NCBI RefSeq assembly: GCF_003589595.1
Contig: NW_020653900.1
Location: 1,463,314-1,527,313 of the forward strand
DNA: 64,000 nucleotides
Origin: Hyposmocoma kahamanoa
Taxonomy: Eukaryota; Arthropoda; Insecta; Lepidoptera; Cosmopterigidae
Reading direction: 5' to 3'
Position numbers and translations under genes: made by a program. How positions within the stretch are numbered: the stretch's first letter is position 1; the number at the start of each line of letters is the position of its first letter. The notes under the pieces were generated by a model that ran no database searches, was not told the origin of the DNA, and was given only the letters and a program-made list of their open reading frames with translations. This document shows, piece by piece, positions 1 to 11,692 of the stretch.

Positions 1-1149
1 ATACCGGGGACCGGCCTAAGCGGGAGAAAGAATCGCGAACTCAACACGCACCGACTGGTAATTTTACAATTCAGAACCAAGTGCTCTAATAATAATTCTA
101 TTTAAGCTGCTTGTTAATAATACGAGGGATGTGCGATGTTGCAAAACACGTCGATATAGTCCATCACAGTGTTTCTAACAGTAACGATCAAACATCAATT
201 GCTAATGCATCGCTAGATGCATCAGCAATTGATACATTAAACAAAATGATAAAATGTTAGAATCACTCTTAACACTACCTACAGAAAGTTTCTCAAAGCA
301 GTATTGTGATCTACTAATAAAGTTGTGCCTACTTTTACTTTAAATTATCTGGAAACCTTCTTCAAGATATCTTGAGGGAATTTGAACTCTTAAAATATTC
401 AATCGAATTTAATTCTATTAGATATCTTATAGTATATATTTAGATATAGGTGTGCTGCTTGGGCAATAATGTTAATTAAGACCTATTGATAGAAAAATAT
501 TTTGACACATTATTTTGCAAAATCACTACTCATGAACTAATCATGAATAATTCATACTAAAAGTGTTATTAATATACGAGTAGTTACTACACGACTGCCA
601 TGTGACACGAATACTGTACACCCAAAAGAAATAGACACACAGATTATGTGAATAAAACATCTGAACGAATAGACGGCGATGTCTAATGCATTTATATACG
701 ACACTTAAATGTTGAGTCTGAACGATGACCGGCAAAGTGATGTAGATAACCTTTTACTTATTATCGAATTCTTAGATTTTCGCGTTGGTTGCACATTGGA
801 AATTTGACTATAATTTTAGGATTTATATTGTGTATATTTGTTTTATTAAACAGACCAACGTTTCGGACCCTTTACATGTACCATGGACACGTCTAACTGA
901 GATTGTAAAGTCATCAACCAGCTTTGTCTAATGAGGTTGTTTGTCTGTGTCATTCCACCTTTTTATCACTGGTTCCTGGTCACTTACTTTTAAAATTTTG
1001 AATCGTTGTCGTTCTATTATACTATTATTATTATATATACTATACTAACTAACTATATTTATATTTATTATATAATACTATTCTCGTTCCGTCATCATTA
1101 CCATCAAATTTTGAATACTATAGGATGTGCTTTTAGATACCTCAACGCG
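1..1149. other. Intergenic or downstream DNA, nothing coding
   Basis: AT-rich sequence with no convincing coding. It contains an 18-bp-arm hairpin at 194-233 and, near 820-900, a copy of the repeat that ends in 'accaacgtttcggaccctt', seen in palindromic form at 6553-6718. Confidence 0.5.
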
Positions 1150-2155
1150 CTGATAGAGGTGCTCAGCAGCACAGATGACAATAATTTTAGCTACGCGGAC
1201 GACATGGTGCTGATGAGTGCCTTCGTATGTGGACTTCAGAAATTGATAAGAATTTGTGAAAGATATGCTGTTGAATACAGATTGAAATATGTCGCAAGCA
1301 AGAGCCAGTGCATGGTTTTTAGGGTCAGGAGGAAACCTACTCCGGATGTTTCTGAAAAATCTAGACTATCTAGGCTGTGCGCGAGACCTAAGTTAGGAAG
1401 CCAGTAAAACCACGTATTCACACTTATGATATTTATTGGACTACTGAGAGACACATACAGGCATACCCATATAACATTTATAACAAACTACTCACAAATA
1501 CACTATACATCACAGTTTCAACTTCAACTCTTGAGGTACTTACCAGATCTGAGTACCTAGGGCATCTAGTGATTTCTGTTCTTAGAGACGATGAGGATGT
1601 TAAGCGACGATTGCCCGCAGGTTCGCTCATTGTTAAATTGAAGTGGAGGTAACTCTATTTAAAGCTTTCTGTACATCTTTGTATACAAGCGGCTTGGGGG
1701 CGGATTATACGCAAGGGCAGTACGGCCCTATGCGTGTACACTTCAATGACTCGTTCAGGGTGCTGCTGGGCCTGCCCAGGCATATGCAGTGCGCAACAAT
1801 ACGCAAGTGATGCACTTCCTTGGTGTGCAGGGTGCGGACCAGCGCAAAAGCATCTTGATCATGATAGCTGGCAGGCCTGATTGTACTTACGTAAACAACT
1901 GTTGTATGTTACACTTAAACAAAAGGTGCCCCTGTTTTGTACTACGAATTTATTTCATTGTAATTTAATTTTTTATTTTTTTCTTATTTGAATTAATCTT
2001 ATTTAATTTATTTGAAAGTTATTTAAAAATTTCACTGATGTGACTTCAATTATTATTAATGTAACCAATATGTGATATAATTAGTAATGTGATGTAATTC
2101 TATGTATCAGTATAATTATGGACTATGTTGTCTGATATGAATAAATGAATTTGAA
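1150..2155 (+). pseudogene. Decayed non-LTR retrotransposon (LINE) reverse transcriptase
   Basis: The reverse-transcriptase catalytic box reads YADDMV at about 1192-1209, followed by LQKLIRICERYAVE and SKSQCMVFRV, the usual layout after the active site. A stop and frameshifts break the frame. The coding signal resumes near 1640-1930 with VTLFKAFCTSLYT and VHFNDSFRVLLGLPRHMQC, typical of the LINE thumb region. A 3' end with gaataaatgaatttga occurs near 2138-2155. It is non-functional. Confidence 0.75.
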
Positions 2156-2159
2156 TATT

Positions 2160-3720
2160 AGAAATTGGATACATCATCCTCGTGTAAAATTCAAACTTTA
2201 CGTGATCTACTGTTTTTAAATCATTACATTTACGTATGATCTTTGTCTAGTATGGAGATCTCACACTGGTTTTATAATGCTGTTTTCATAAATGTACGTA
2301 ACTTGAAAATTAAAGGCATAGATAGGTACCTATATATCGACACAGGTGTTCGTACCATTGACCTTTTAATGGACAAGCAACATTGTTCTCACAATGTGCT
2401 ACGCTCTGTAACAGCAACGTTGCTATGAGTTTCAAACGGCTGTGAGTTACACGAATTGTAAATATTAAGTAGGTCCTTTATTAGCTTCTCCTCGAAAAGA
2501 TATCTTCTTATAATTTAATTACTGCCTACTGAAATTGGGGGCCGTCATAAAAGTGATTTAGACGACCTATAAATGGAGATGAGGTTTCTGAGCTCATCGC
2601 TAAAGTGAAACAAAGACGCAACTTAAACATTTTAAAAGCGAACCTTATCGATACCTCCAGTTAACACTAAGCTAACTTAATTTTCTATCATTTTTGTAAA
2701 CAACCTTATTTATCAACGAATGTTTTGCTCCCCAAGTTTTTTAAAAAAAAAGAAACAATCAACAAAATCGAAACAAAACAAAAAAGAAACAATTTTGTGA
2801 AAAAAAAAGAAATAAAAAATAAAATAAAAACAGAACAGGTCCAAAAAGTAAGTTGGCGTACTGTTCATTGGAGGTACCGTTATACCGTCATTGTATGTAA
2901 CAGAAACGAGACAGTCTTTACAAAACGTTCATATTATTGACCATTTGTTATATAAGCTGGATATTATATAAGAAAAAGCTTCATATTATGTGGGTGCAAA
3001 ATCAATTAGAGCACGAAAGTTTGTTTTTGCTATTTACACAGCGGTCGCAAACATTGTTTTGCTCTCGTCGCGCTCCCGAGTATGTACTTAAGTCCACTTT
3101 GCCCTATGATTTCCACTTCTGTCAACCACTATCCTATTTTTCATACTTATTCACGATATTCACTATATTAAAGACGTGAACCTAAGAGTGTAACTTTCGG
3201 AAATAATTACATAATTAATATGTTTCATAAAATTTTCTGTGGAATTGCTAGGGCTTCTATGTATACATACACATACGAGACGTTATTGGGTAATTATTTT
3301 TGCAATACTTAAATGACCTTAATCTCTATGAATGAATTTGGTGTCTATTTTAATCTATTTTATTTTGTAATTATTTTCATTAGATGGCAGATTTCTACTG
3401 CAGAGAATTAGGTCTCTCCCAAAGATTTCCACAGGGTTCAGTATTGGGGCTGCCTTTAATTAATTTTCATCAACTCAGCTACCCACCTAGTTTTTTTTGT
3501 AGTGAATCATTTGCAATTAGTGCCACTATTAGCAAATGTGCTGATAATCGGTTATGTCAACACAGGCGAACTCTCCAACGGGAGTTTCTTCACTACATTA
3601 CTCCAACGGGAGTATATCTTTTCTTTTGAGCCTTTTGTTGTAAATGCAGATTGTCAACTGTTTAGTCAATTCATACGGATGGTTCTCAAGGCTGTTACGG
3701 TATCATAAAATGGTACTTTT
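2160..3720. other. Non-coding DNA with an A-rich tract
   Basis: No supported gene. Positions 2735-2850 are a low-complexity A/AAAC/AAAG tract. Near 3405-3445 there is a short FPQGSVLG-like reverse-transcriptase echo on the plus strand, too short to name. Confidence 0.45.
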
Positions 3721-3724
3721 GATT

Positions 3725-4091
3725 GCCTGTTTTACCGTGTTCATTTCCATATGTGGGTACGTTAGCCATACTACGCAAGATAATGTTTTGCATTCTTTGT
3801 AACATGAATATATTGGAGATACAGGCGCTCTCTCATAGTTGAATTCCCTACATCCATGCTGGTTTCAGTGTTGTTTTGTAAATGAGTAGTTTGTTGTCTA
3901 TTGACACTTGCTGTTTCGTCCGACCAGCCAGTTTAGATTTTTGTTTTGCAGGTTGAGTTCCTCTCGTTTTGCCTTTAAGTGCTGTCTCCTTGTTAGTCGC
4001 CGATCAAGATGTAAGCCCAAATATTTCACAGTTACTTTGTGGGAGTTCTGCATTCTCAAGTTGGACTGCCGGACAGTTTCCTTTCCTCAGA
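3725..4091 (-). pseudogene. Jockey-like LINE, C-terminal part (3' half of a split copy)
   Basis: The minus strand reads TLRKGNCPAVQLENAELPQ then, after a one-base shift, VKYLGLHLDRRLTRR, and continues with a decayed LINE C-terminal region down to about 3730. This is what should follow the HVTF segment ending at 5081, so the two pieces are one element interrupted by the insertion between them. Confidence 0.7.
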
Positions 4092-5080
4092 GTAGATAGA
4101 TAGATAGATAAAATCTTTATTCACTACCATGACAAATACATACACTGACACATGATACAGACATTAACTTAGACGTAACACAGTAATATATTCTACTAGT
4201 ATCTGTCTTGGAAGCCATGGCAATGAAAAGGCGCTGACTCAGCATAAATGACGCGGCTGTCCGCGACTCTGGTATTCTGCCAGGACCCTATAGGGACAGA
4301 GATGCCACTCAGGTCGTAAAAAGCCAAAACAAAACCAATTTAATTCAATTCAAATACTAACCAATTCAATTCAATTCAATTCAAATTCTAATTAATTCAA
4401 TTCAATCTAATTCAATTTAACTCAATTCAATCCAATTTAATTTCATCCAATTTTTTTTTCTCAAACACCTTAGCCACTCATATTTCCTTTCCTTATTAAT
4501 TTTTAAGTTTGGAGAGTGTAAGAGATTCGCATAAGTGAATGCGTAAGTCCAGACTTAAGAAGCTACAATGTTATAAATGATCTTTAACCTAAAAAGATAG
4601 TTCCGTACTACTTTGACTATATGCCTGCTTTATATGCTACTCAAAGCGCAGTCGCTATCCGTAATGACACCCAAACTCTGAACCTCCGACACCAACTAAT
4701 ACATCTATCCAAAACCTTTACTTAAGGAAAATGTGATTCTATATACTGAATCTGTTTCTTGGAACCCATAATCATGAATTTGAACTTAGTGTGGGGTAGA
4801 GTTATTACCCGACCATGCTGTAAGACGGTTTAAGTCATCATTGATCTTAACGATGGCTTCAGCGGTATACTTTGGAAAGAAAGAAAGGTATAACTGTAAG
4901 TCATCAGCATAAAGATGGTACCGGAAATACCTAAAACAGCTCACAATGTCAGATATATTTAAAATTAATATGAAAGGACCCAAAATAGATCCCTGGGGCA
5001 CTCCTCTGTTCACTTGCTTACAGGTCGACGTCATAAAGCTATCGTCTGGTCTATGTAACTTTACTTGCTGAGTGCGAGCA
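4092..5080 (-). mobile_element. 5'-truncated CR1-like LINE inserted in the Jockey-like LINE
   Basis: The minus strand encodes CKQVNRGVPQGSILGPF and, after a palm segment, HLYADDLQLYL, which are the reverse-transcriptase motifs including the YADD metal site. KINDDLNRLTAWS follows, then a frameshift and SKFMIMGS. The 3' part holds an (AATTC)n tract (4340-4455), AATAAA near 4112 and a terminal (TATC)n tail at 4092-4112. The head of the copy is missing, as in target-primed integration that stopped early. Confidence 0.75.
4340..4455. repeat. Imperfect (AATTC)n pentanucleotide tract
   Basis: Repeated caattcaattcaa units with substitutions, lying inside the 3' region of the CR1-like LINE copy. Confidence 0.85.
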
Positions 5081-6420
5081 ATAAAGGTCACATGAACTGA
5101 TTTTATGGCACTAGCTTTGATTCGCAACGTTTGAAGCCATTTTGTTATTCCATTATGTCCATGTTGTAAGACTAGTGATGCTTTAGTAGTATCTTTATCA
5201 CTGGCCAGAATCACTGTATCGTCAGCGTAAGTCGCAGTAGGTATCAGGTATAGGTACTATAGGCAGATTGCATTGTATAAGTATGTATAGTACTGGGTCT
5301 AAAACAGATCCCGACAGCACGGCTGCTTTTATGTCGTACAAGTTTGATGTTGCCTCTTGCATCCTTTACTTGTTCTCATGTATAGATTTAAAAGCTTTGA
5401 TGATGTCTTGTGGATTAACATGGTGAAAATTAATTACACTGCCACAAACATTAACATTTTTCTTTAGGAGGTCAATAGCAAGATGTTTACGGCGATTTCC
5501 GAAAAGAACGATTCAAAAGCTTGGGCTACCTCATCTTTAGATTTTATAAGTTTGCCGTCTAATTCTAGAGCTATGTCTCTATCGTGTTGTTTAATATATA
5601 TGTGTATGTGATTTCTTAAGTTCAATGTTACTTCCTATATATTCCCGAAATGATTCCCAATCAGCGAACTCGTTATAGAGTGTGTCTGGTGTTCCGCAAT
5701 TAATAATCATTGTACTTATCGTTAAAAGTACCGGCGTATGGTCAGACGAACTATGTGACCACGATTTCACTTAAAAAATAAAGCTTTGAAATCCCTTTTA
5801 CGATAAAAAAATCCAACAAATCTAGATTTGTTTTAGGATCTGTTAGCCAATATGTGGGTTCTTTATCTATCTTCATCTTCTGTCTACCTCGCGTTGTTAT
5901 AAGATGTGAACCCCAATTCCTATGAGTATGTCTGGAGTTCCAGTATTCTCCAGTCGCGAATAGGTTTCCTAGATGCTCGAATAGATGGGTAAACATAGGC
6001 TCCGTTATGGTGTCTCTAGGTGGGCAACAGACGGCGGAGAGGTTCAAGTGCCCACCTATCTTCAACTGCCACTGTAGTGGCAGACAACAGCAATTACTCT
6101 TTTATAGGCTTCTATGTTGCTGCAACTAATTCTGAGTTGGTTTTCCTTTACAGTTTTGTATGTAAATTCTGGTCTTTCAGCAGCAGTTTCGAGAAGTTCT
6201 ATTAGTTTGCTGACATCTTCAATGTCATACAGGATAATAGGGGGAGGTTTGTTAGGTTTCTTACTGTCGGGTTTTGTGGTGTTTCCGGCACAGTCAACAT
6301 TAAATTCATTGCATCTGTTCGAAGTCGTAATTCTACCGGCTAGGGGCTTTGGAGCATTTTCCTTTTGTTAGCATTCTTGCGTGGTGGCACCCTCTGCCCT
6401 TTGTTTCTTTTGGTCATCCT
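5081..6420 (-). pseudogene. Jockey-like LINE: ORF1 end, endonuclease and start of reverse transcriptase
   Basis: Read on the minus strand from 6420. An ORF1-like segment (PPPIILYDIEDVSKLIELL) runs at 6300-6070. The APE-type endonuclease follows: GGHLNLSAVCCPPRDT at about 6057, WGSHLITTRGR, LDLLDFFIVKGIS, and then, after a frameshift, the catalytic SSDHTPVLL near 5730. A linker with DIALELDGKLIKSKDEVA precedes a decayed palm with VLDPVLYIL and TYADDTVILASDKDT near 5230. Many frameshifts; dead. It continues at 4091 beyond the inserted CR1-like copy. Confidence 0.75.
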
Positions 6421-6552
6421 CATCAATGTAGTTGGGGACATTTTTATAATGATTATAATAACCTTTTGAAGAAACATAATAATAATATTTATAAACAAAT
6501 ACTTAATTTGTCGAGTTGATATGTGATATAATTTAAAAATCACACGGGAATC

Positions 6553-6718
6553 GAAACTATTTTTCCGAATTTAAATCGCGTATATTTGTTTTTTTAAACA
6601 AACCAACGTTTCCGACCCTTCACAAGCAAACGTGACAATGGGACCTGTAAAGGGCACAAAACGTTGGTTTGTTTGAAAAAACAAATATACGCGATTTAAA
6701 TCCGGGAAAAATGGTTTC
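6553..6718. repeat. Foldback (palindromic) repeat with about 58-bp arms
   Basis: The left arm 6553-6610 (tcgcgtatatttg ... aaacaaaccaacgttt) pairs with the right arm 6658-6718 (aaaacgttggtttgtttg ... caaatatacgcga). Single-arm relatives occur near 820-900, 25910-25990, 26520-26600, 45640-45745 and 49840-49925, so it is a dispersed family. No coding. Confidence 0.8.
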
Positions 6719-6719
6719 A

Positions 6720-7728
6720 TTTCCTAAATACTTAATATTCTCATCATTTCAAGACTGGCAAGTTGACACCGGTTGTTCTTCTACTTTCCGTTAATGAAAA
6801 GGCAAGGGTTTTATAGCCATACATCCAAGTCTTTGTGATTTTTTCTTTAGCTTATATTAGTTAGATAGGCTTACACCAAGTCTTCAATCTATTATTATAT
6901 TTTAAAACAATAAGGTACGTCTTCGGCGAGTCGTCATATCCGTTTGAAGTCAACCAGGGTATAAACTTTCAATTCCAGGTAATGGCGTCAATCCTGTATA
7001 TATTTTCCATGTTACGTTTTTAATCTTCCATTTATTTCTATGATTAAAAGGTAATCAAAACCGGAGACAATTAAACAATTGTTTAATTTTATACAAACTT
7101 TTGTATTTTAAAATTGCACACAAAGATGGCAAACAATACATTCTTTGGTAACATCATTTCTAAAATTAAAACTAGTTATGATAACACATAGTTATTTTTG
7201 TCATTATGTAGATTAATACTTTGTTATATATTAAGTACATACTACCATGCCTGTCTCCCACTAGGCTAGGCAGAGACTATGAACCTCCATCCGCTACACT
7301 AACTGCCCTACCTCTTCCTTCACTCATATCAGTCTTTCCATGCACGCACAGTTATTTTGGAACTTTCGACCAGGCCTTTTTAAGGATAACTCAATGTGGG
7401 AAATTAATGACAGTAGTTCTTGTGCTTTAATGTGTGTAACATATGTATGACGCCATATGTGTGATTTTAACTTCATGTGTAAATAGTATGGGCGTGCAGA
7501 TATAATACTTACTGTAAATAAAATGTAAATGTAAAGTAAAAGTAAATTGTTAAATTCAATCACGCCCAGACGAAGAAACGGATTGCAATGAAAAGGAAAG
7601 ACGCCATTTGTAAGGTCAATTAATTTGGCGTCAAATAAACATCAGAAAATAAACCAGTCCATAAGAAAATTATAATACACAGCATTCATTTTATACAGTA
7701 CAAAAAAAAATTACCTTAACATTTCGTC
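6720..7728. other. Non-coding DNA
   Basis: AT-rich. Near 7240-7400 there is C/T-rich sequence of the dispersed-repeat kind. Nothing codes convincingly. Confidence 0.4.
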
Positions 7729-8053
7729 TTTATTTATAAATGCATTATTTTATTTAACATACAGCCAATATTATTATCTTTTACCAGTAACACGACTACA
7801 TCATAACTACATTATCGTACTTGTAGGCTAACAAGTCGCTTTTGGATCCTAAAATCTGGGCTTAGATAAAAGTGTTACATTTTGACATCAATATTCGTGT
7901 AATGATGGTAAAAGGAATCACTTTCTATAAAATTCTGCAACATGTTATATATGTCAGTCTTTATTTCGCGTTTGAAATTGTCAAATGAATTCGTTTCAAT
8001 TTCACTGTATATGAGCTTGTATGTATTTCCAAAAAAATCTTTAAAATGTTATA
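7729..8053 (-). other. Probable 3' UTR and poly(A) signal of terminal exon B
   Basis: This AT-rich sequence follows the stop of exon B. An AATAAA hexamer on the minus strand lies at 7729-7734, about 320 bases past the stop, with others just beyond near 7745. There is no coding or obvious repeat signal. The cleavage site itself cannot be placed from sequence. Confidence 0.5.
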
Positions 8054-9146
8054 CTACACAAAACTTTCTTTACTTATAAAGTCGTATACAAAAATGTTCT
8101 TGTCTCCTCTGTCCTGAGCTGGTACACACACAAACCTATTTTTTCCCTCACTAACGTCTAGAGTTATAGAATATACGTTATTGGTCTTAACATCTAAATT
8201 TAATATTTGTATTTGTTTATTGTTCTCGGTATCATCATTTGCATTATTATCGTGAACTTCTACTAAGACATCATTATTTGTCGCTTCTACAAGGCTTGAA
8301 ATATTTTTAGTTGTTTCATCAACTATATCATCGACTTTATCCTTCGCTTGATTCATTTCAGCTATTATTTTCATACTATTACGTCTTGGATAATCTGCAG
8401 TCAACGGTTCTATTTCTCTTTTTAATACTTCATCTAAATCTTTGAGTTCTTTAGAGTCCTTAGTTTTTTTGCTTTCTCTATTCACTGCGGGTTTCTGCGA
8501 AGATGCTCTGTTACTATATCTTTTCCAAAACGAATCTGACGTATTCTGACTGCTTGAGAACGCCGTTGAGGTTGTCGTGTTAAATGTGTCCCTTCTTTGC
8601 ATGTTCTCTCTAAAAGCCCTACTGCATTTTATCAACTTATTTATTCTTAACAATTTAACAAAACCTTCCCTAAACTTTGATGACATCAAATTGTACAATA
8701 TAGGATTAATCGCCGAATTTAAATAGAGCATTACTCTACAAAAATACAATAGTATATAATAACCATCTATACCTAGTGACATTATTGTCTCGGGTGGGAA
8801 TACGATAATCCAAAGAGTCAATGCTTTGAAGGGTAGAAGACATACAAAGAAGGATAATACTACGGTACCGAGCATAAGGATAACTTGTTTTCTATACCGT
8901 AGTACACTGCCGGCATTGGTAGTGTTTTTTGTGTTTTGCGATATGATAATGGGGTTTTCCATTAGATTCTTCGCTATGACGCTGTATAGGACGAGAAGGA
9001 CGCCGAGTGGGATGATGAAGAAGACAGCAATAGTTAGAATGAAGAACAACGCTGACCAGAATGTATCCGCCTGAGTGAGACAGACAGGCTCCTTGCTTCC
9101 GTCATCGTATTCTTCATAGGTGAATGTTGCCACGGCGAGAATGGGG
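8054..9146 (-). CDS. Class A peptide GPCR, alternative terminal exon B (TM5-TM7 and C-tail)
   Basis: It opens after acceptor atctttgcag and runs 1 + 363 codons to TAG. The phase and first residues (Pro-Ile-Leu) are the same as in terminal exon A. No ATG precedes TM5, so it is a spliced exon and not a free ORF. C22 in ECL2 (VCLTQAD) has identical spacing to exon A. TM5 is about 30-55, TM6 about 85-115 with the CLLP motif at 102-105, and TM7 holds NPILY at 148-152, followed by NLMSSKFREGF. The acidic ECL2 (TYEEYDDGSKEP) differs sharply from exon A (EHHAIHRQDGTTSF). The tail of about 200 residues is rich in Lys, Glu, Asp, Asn and Thr and ends ESFV. It is the distal last exon, about 13 kb downstream of exon A. 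A separate paralogous gene is possible, but no TM3-TM4 exon was seen between the two. Confidence 0.92.
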
Positions 9147-10115
9147 CTGCAAAGATAGAGAACACATTAATTAAATAGTGTTTCTTTAGACCTCGTTATT
9201 ATACGAGCTGCAATTTTTGTACTAATGTGGTAAACCAAGGGGTTAATACAAGTGTAATCTTTAAATAGTTTTACAAATATCAACTTCGGAATCGACTTAG
9301 CGATATACTGATAATGCTGGGTTTCCACGGCCTGTGATTTTAAAGGCCGTTCCAATTCCAGGCGGTCTCGGAACGACACGCATGGTGGCGCGTATTCTGG
9401 TGTGTGTTTACAGCTCTCACCTAGTTTGAGCTATCATTCGAAAATATCATGAGAAGAACTCATAGCTATTTCTGCAGCCACTTTTGTATTATAGTGGATA
9501 CAACATACTTAACAAAAAGAACCAGAAGAAAAGACAATACTGGGTGTTATCATTGAACTAGAGCAGGTTGAGAGTCTTAAGATTTTATTGAATTGAATAT
9601 ATGTAGTATGCTTTACCGATTTATACTAATTACTTAACACTGTCAAACAAGGAATGATTGCTAAACGCACTTGCTTTTGCGCCACGCCTTTGAATTTGAG
9701 TATGTTCACTTGACAAGCATTTGACATGCTTTCAACGAGCGTTGGAGTTTTGTACTACATAATGGCACGCGCTTCTCGGGCGTGCCATTATGTAGCTCGC
9801 GTTGTCACAGTTTTATTGCGAATATTTACATAATTATACAACATTTTCTTCTTTTCATCATCGTTTTATTCTTCACAGAATATAAGGACAAGTTCTTCCC
9901 AAGCCCGTCTTCTTAAAATATTATTCAAATAATATCTATTTGTAATATCCCATATTGCTTTCTCAACGTCGTCTATCAATGATCTGTAATGAATCCGTAT
10001 TAAAGTCTGTACCCGTTTGTACTAAAAATTGTTTAATACACAATCGCAAAAAACCCGTTTTAACGCGTCGAAAACGCACGTTCATGTGAACGGCGGCGCG
10101 GTGATGCGGTACCAC
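9147..10115. other. Intron sequence with a strong hairpin
   Basis: This is intron between terminal exons A and B if they share a gene. It contains a perfect 16-bp inverted repeat at 9755-9795. No exon signature of the receptor is visible. Confidence 0.5.
9755..9795. repeat. Perfect 16-bp-stem hairpin
   Basis: ctacataatggcacgc at 9755-9770 is the exact reverse complement of 9780-9795, with a 9-base loop (gcttctcgg). It is followed by GC-richer sequence. It could be the ends of a deleted inverted-repeat element or an RNA hairpin. Confidence 0.85.
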
Positions 10116-10477
10116 CAGTGGCGGATTTGCAGTCCTGGCCGCCCTAGGCCCCAGGCTATGTAGTCAGTACCAGCCGCCCGTTTCTCAGCACTCATCATAG
10201 ACTGGTAGACTACCTAATGAATTTTTGAACTTTATCGCAAACTTTTATCGAAATCGATTCACAAATTCACTATTTATTATTTTTAATAATTTTAATATTT
10301 TTCTAAGACAATTGATTTGATATATCTCTGTTAGTTTACGGGGCGCACGCCATGGCGCCATTTAGAATATTTAGGTACTCTCAGTTATTTCCTGTGAATT
10401 TTTGTCACGTTTGGCCGCCCCTAAATCTTGCCACCTTAGACCCGGGCCCACTGGGCCTTAGGGCAAATCCGCCACTG
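10116..10477. mobile_element. hAT-type MITE (362 bp)
   Basis: Perfect 15-bp terminal inverted repeats: CAGTGGCGGATTTGC at 10116 and GCAAATCCGCCACTG ending at 10477. The inner parts are imperfectly inverted (ggccgcccta / taagg..ggcc). The flanking octamers ggtaccac and agtacgac match at 6 of 8 bases, consistent with an aged 8-bp hAT target duplication. It has no transposase. Confidence 0.85.
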
Positions 10478-11517
10478 AGTACGACAAACCCATGGTCACA
10501 AAGCGCTCGACAACGAGGGCTGACAATTTTTCGGCGCGGGGCGTTAGGCGATTAACACACTGCACCGCGCCCCGCGACGGAGCGCGGAGCTGCGTTTCTT
10601 AACAGGGAGCAGAGGAAAAATTCCTAATCTTCGATTTGAGTTTAGAGGGGTATATCCACTTTAAAGTTAAAAATAAAGTATTGTATGAGTGGCTATACGA
10701 TATATTCAAGCATAGACATTAATCAGAAACATAAAACAATAAAATTTCCTGGATAGATAAAAATCACGAAATGACCTCTAATTTTCACATTTTTTCAATT
10801 TATCCTCGAAATGCTACAGGTTATTAGGACAAAAATTAGATAATTAATTATATTTATGCATAATCGACAACTGTCACTACGGATTTTTTTAATCCCTTTA
10901 GTTTTAGAGTTATTCTGCTAAAACGCATTTGGTACTTTTAATGCAAAATTCAACATCTCCTGTCGCATGTCACGCGAACTTCAGGCATATATTTGTTTCA
11001 CAAATTTGGGCGAAGCCAACGCAACGTCAAAATTTTTTGGCATGAGAGCTCTTAACGTCATACCGAAGTATCTCAGTTTGTACAGAAAACTCACGCCGTA
11101 CAACACAATAACAACGCGTCTCCTTGCGGGAATACGCATTATGCATTGTCACGCGCACTACGCTGCATGGTGCGGGGCAGTGCAGTGTGATAATCGCCTT
11201 AGCGCAGCGTCGAACGAGCGTGAGCATGTGAACACCAATTTATTGTACGTACAAAATTCGGTAAGTTGTAAGCGCGCGATGAACGCTCGTCATGCGTGTG
11301 TACATGTAGGGTATTATATTTGTGATTGTAATTGTATTATTATATTTTATTATTTTTTTGCGGAGCGAAGGTGGTAAAATTAACAGTATGAAAACAAATT
11401 CGACGCAAGTGCCGTTATTTTGCATGATTTAACATTTACTGGGTTCGCGAAGTAGTAAATTAATTTATTTCCATTTTTATTAACATGGATTTCCGCAAAA
11501 TAACGCCTAACGCCTAA
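10478..11517. other. Intron sequence, nothing coding
   Basis: A GC-rich spot at 10525-10600 (gcgcggggcg / cgccccgcg inverted) is followed by AT-rich sequence. There is a run with many CG and GCGC motifs at 10965-11300, open in several frames but without a recognisable product. Confidence 0.4.
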
Positions 11518-11692
11518 CCCCCTGTTCACACGGCATTGTACTGCACATTGTTTGCGGTATAAATCCGAACCGAATAAACAGTGGATGTAGAACCATTCAC
11601 ACGCTGTTTGTCCTGCAAAAAAATGCGCACACATACAAACGCACATCGAACACTGCAAAAAAACGTGCAATACCGTGTGTGTGAACGGGGGG
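11518..11692. mobile_element. Short inverted-repeat element flanked by a perfect 10-bp repeat
   Basis: The ends read CCCCCTGTTCACACGGCATTG and, inverted, CCCCCCGTTCACAC..ACGGTATTG. Both flanks are taacgcctaa (11508-11517 and 11693-11702). The duplication may be the full 10 bases or only the terminal TAA, so the superfamily (Mutator-like against PIF/Harbinger-like) is open. It is 175 bp and non-coding. Confidence 0.75.

Noticed and set aside
4786..5214. 142-codon open frame as a single reverse-transcriptase gene
   Set aside because: It joins the end of one LINE to the start of an inserted second LINE.
8054..9133. The 359-residue open frame as a stand-alone gene
   Set aside because: The supposed start is GTG. 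Coding continues upstream (Pro-Ile-Leu-Ala) to an acceptor at 9147.
10967..11377. 136-codon open frame as a gene
   Set aside because: Cys/His/Asn-rich, no family pattern, overlaps two antisense open frames; probably chance.
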